A stretch of 64,000 nt of DNA from Sphingomonas liriopis (GTDB taxonomy: Bacteria > Pseudomonadota > Alphaproteobacteria > Sphingomonadales > Sphingomonadaceae): contig NZ_JAMLDY010000005.1 of the NCBI RefSeq assembly GCF_024211255.1, positions 124,001 through 188,000 of the forward strand, given 5' to 3'. The translations under genes were made by a program, and so were the position numbers. The notes beneath the pieces were generated by a model. It saw only the letters and a list, made by a program, of their open reading frames with translations, did no database searches and was not told where the DNA came from. Numbering within the stretch: position 1 is the stretch's first letter; every line of letters starts with the position of its first letter. Below are positions 62,863 to 64,000 of this stretch, piece after piece.

Positions 62863-63908
62863 GGCGCGGCGAAGGCGATCGGTTCGCCGGTGCGGATGGT
62901 CAGGTCGCCGCCGTCATAGAGTTCGCCGTCGAGGATGAAGCCTTCGTCGCATTGCAGGCGGACGCTGCGCGGGTCGGAGCGCGCGAAGCCCGCCGCGACC
63001 GCGGGGCTGCCCGCGGTGCCGGTCAGGATCGGTGCCAGCATGCGGATCAGATGGCGCGGCGGCGCGTCGACGGTCAGCAGCTTGAGCCCGGCGCGCGGGG
63101 TCCCGAAAGGCTTGAGGCCGAGCGGCATCCGCTCCAGCGTCGAGGCGAGCAGCAGGTACAGGCGGCGTTGCACCGCCGCGTCGCCCTCGGCCTGCATATG
63201 AAACGCCGTGCCGCGGCACCAGGGGTTGGCGGGGCCGGCGAACAGCGTCTGGGCGATGCTCCAGCCAAGCGACAGCGCGACCGCGATGCCGTCGAACGCG
63301 CCGGCGCGATGCGTGGTCTGCGCGAGTTCGGTGGCACGGACGAAATTGCCCATGCCGAGCAGGAAGCCGCGCGCGTCGGGGCGGTCGGCATCGCCGCGCA
63401 GCACCTCGATCGGCGCGCGGCGGACGAAGCGGCCGGCACGCGCCGCGGCGATCGCGTCGCGCACGCTCCAGTCGTCGGGGATGCCGAGGTCGAGCGCCAG
63501 CGCGTTGGTCTTGCCCGACGGGATGATCGCCATCGCCGGCAGCGTGTCGAACACGCGCCCCGCCGCGGTCAGCACGTCGCGCAGCGTGCCGTCGCCGCCG
63601 TTGACGACGAGCAGCCCGACACGGCGCGCCGCATAATCGCGCAGCGTCGCCTCCAGCGCGGCGAACGTCTCGGGCGCGTCGTAGAGGACGTCGGGCCAGT
63701 GATCGAGCCGCATGCCGTGCTTGCGGTTGCGGTGGCTGCGGCCGTTGGCGATCACGCCGGCGAGCAGCGGCGCGGCGACGCGCGCCGGCGTACGCACCCG
63801 CGGCGCGGGCAGGCCGCCGAAGCCCTGCGTCCGCCGTGCCAGCGCGGTGCCGGCCCCGGCAGGCGAAAATCGTTCAAACCGTGTGGCCAAAGCCAGCCCT
63901 TCCGTCAT
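62859..63908 (-). CDS. Diacylglycerol/ceramide-kinase-family lipid kinase
   Basis: 349 residues. DAGK catalytic motif VVNGGDGTLRDVL and SGKTNALALDLGIP; the C-terminal beta domain has CDEGFILDGELYDGG. It phosphorylates a membrane lipid (diacylglycerol, or a long-chain base or ceramide in sphingolipid producers). First gene of the three-gene cluster with overlapping starts and stops. The N-terminal 45 residues before the conserved region are a basic extension. Start may be later; ATG at 63908 taken. Confidence 0.88.
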   Translation of the reverse strand: MTEGLALATRFERFSPAGAGTALARRTQGFGGLPAPRVRTPARVAAPLLAGVIANGRSHRNRKHGMRLDHWPDVLYDAPETFAALEATLRDYAARRVGLLVVNGGDGTLRDVLTAAGRVFDTLPAMAIIPSGKTNALALDLGIPDDWSVRDAIAAARAGRFVRRAPIEVLRGDADRPDARGFLLGMGNFVRATELAQTTHRAGAFDGIAVALSLGWSIAQTLFAGPANPWCRGTAFHMQAEGDAAVQRRLYLLLASTLERMPLGLKPFGTPRAGLKLLTVDAPPRHLIRMLAPILTGTAGSPAVAAGFARSDPRSVRLQCDEGFILDGELYDGGDLTIRTGEPIAFAAP

Positions 63909-64000
63909 CAGCTCGTCATCGAACTGACATCGAAACGAAATGGACAGGATTCCGGTCCAAACCGCCGGGCACTTTTTTCGTGGGGGTCAGGCGGGCCGCA

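Overview
The window is high-GC DNA (locally AT-rich only around 19.5-19.9 kb) from an alphaproteobacterium, most likely a member of the Sphingomonadales. The signs are a FecI/FecR/STN-type TonB receptor locus, a SciP (DUF1153) gene, general-stress promoters of the EcfG type (GGAAC-N17-CGTT), Ku and LigD, a serC-serA-hisZ-purA operon, and a lipid-kinase cluster of the kind expected in sphingolipid makers. The genus is inferred from gene content; no 16S gene is present. I see no CRISPR array, prophage or rRNA.

Layout. 0-11.1 kb: a TonB receptor with a signalling domain, preceded by FecR and the tail of what is probably its sigma factor. It continues into a tightly overlapping run of two family-1 glycosidases and four alpha/beta hydrolases, which looks like a glycoside/ester uptake and breakdown locus. 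11.3-19.5 kb: small secreted and membrane proteins of unknown function, a lysophospholipase-like hydrolase, a LytS/LytT-type two-component pair, and two secreted proteins sharing a new-looking four-cysteine C-terminal motif. 19.5-20.6 kb: an AT-rich scar with a truncated IS3-family transposase, abutting the 3' end of tRNA-Ser(GGA). 20.8-26.6 kb: a periplasmic cyclophilin, a four-gene Mla/MCE lipid-transport operon and a DUF445 protein. 26.8-32.5 kb: an RND efflux pump with its adaptor, a SIMPL protein and a GlsB-like protein. 32.6-40.9 kb: SciP, MnmA, a UvrB/UvrC-motif protein, LigD and Ku (end joining), PdxH, a CDF cation exporter and a PhzF-like enzyme. 41.1-49.8 kb: an ATP-grasp/alpha-E fusion with a transglutaminase, DnaJ, YihY, FabI, a DUF4160/DUF2442 pair and AroC. 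49.8-58.4 kb: the purA-hisZ-serA-serC operon, an extensin-like protein, a LOG-family protein and cytochrome c. 58.5-63.9 kb: PheA, a TonB-like protein, a HAD phosphatase, and a three-gene cluster with a lipid kinase and two nucleotidyltransferase-like proteins.

The most unusual theme is small palindromic repeats. At least eight lie in intergenic gaps. One 135-bp copy sits in frame inside ligD and adds 45 residues between its phosphoesterase and ligase domains. A separate ~48-bp inverted-repeat pair brackets a single DUF559 nuclease-like gene whose start and stop codons lie within the repeats. This looks like a one-gene mobile unit inserted a few bases from hisZ. Every gap of the serC-serA-hisZ-purA operon carries a different insertion of this kind.
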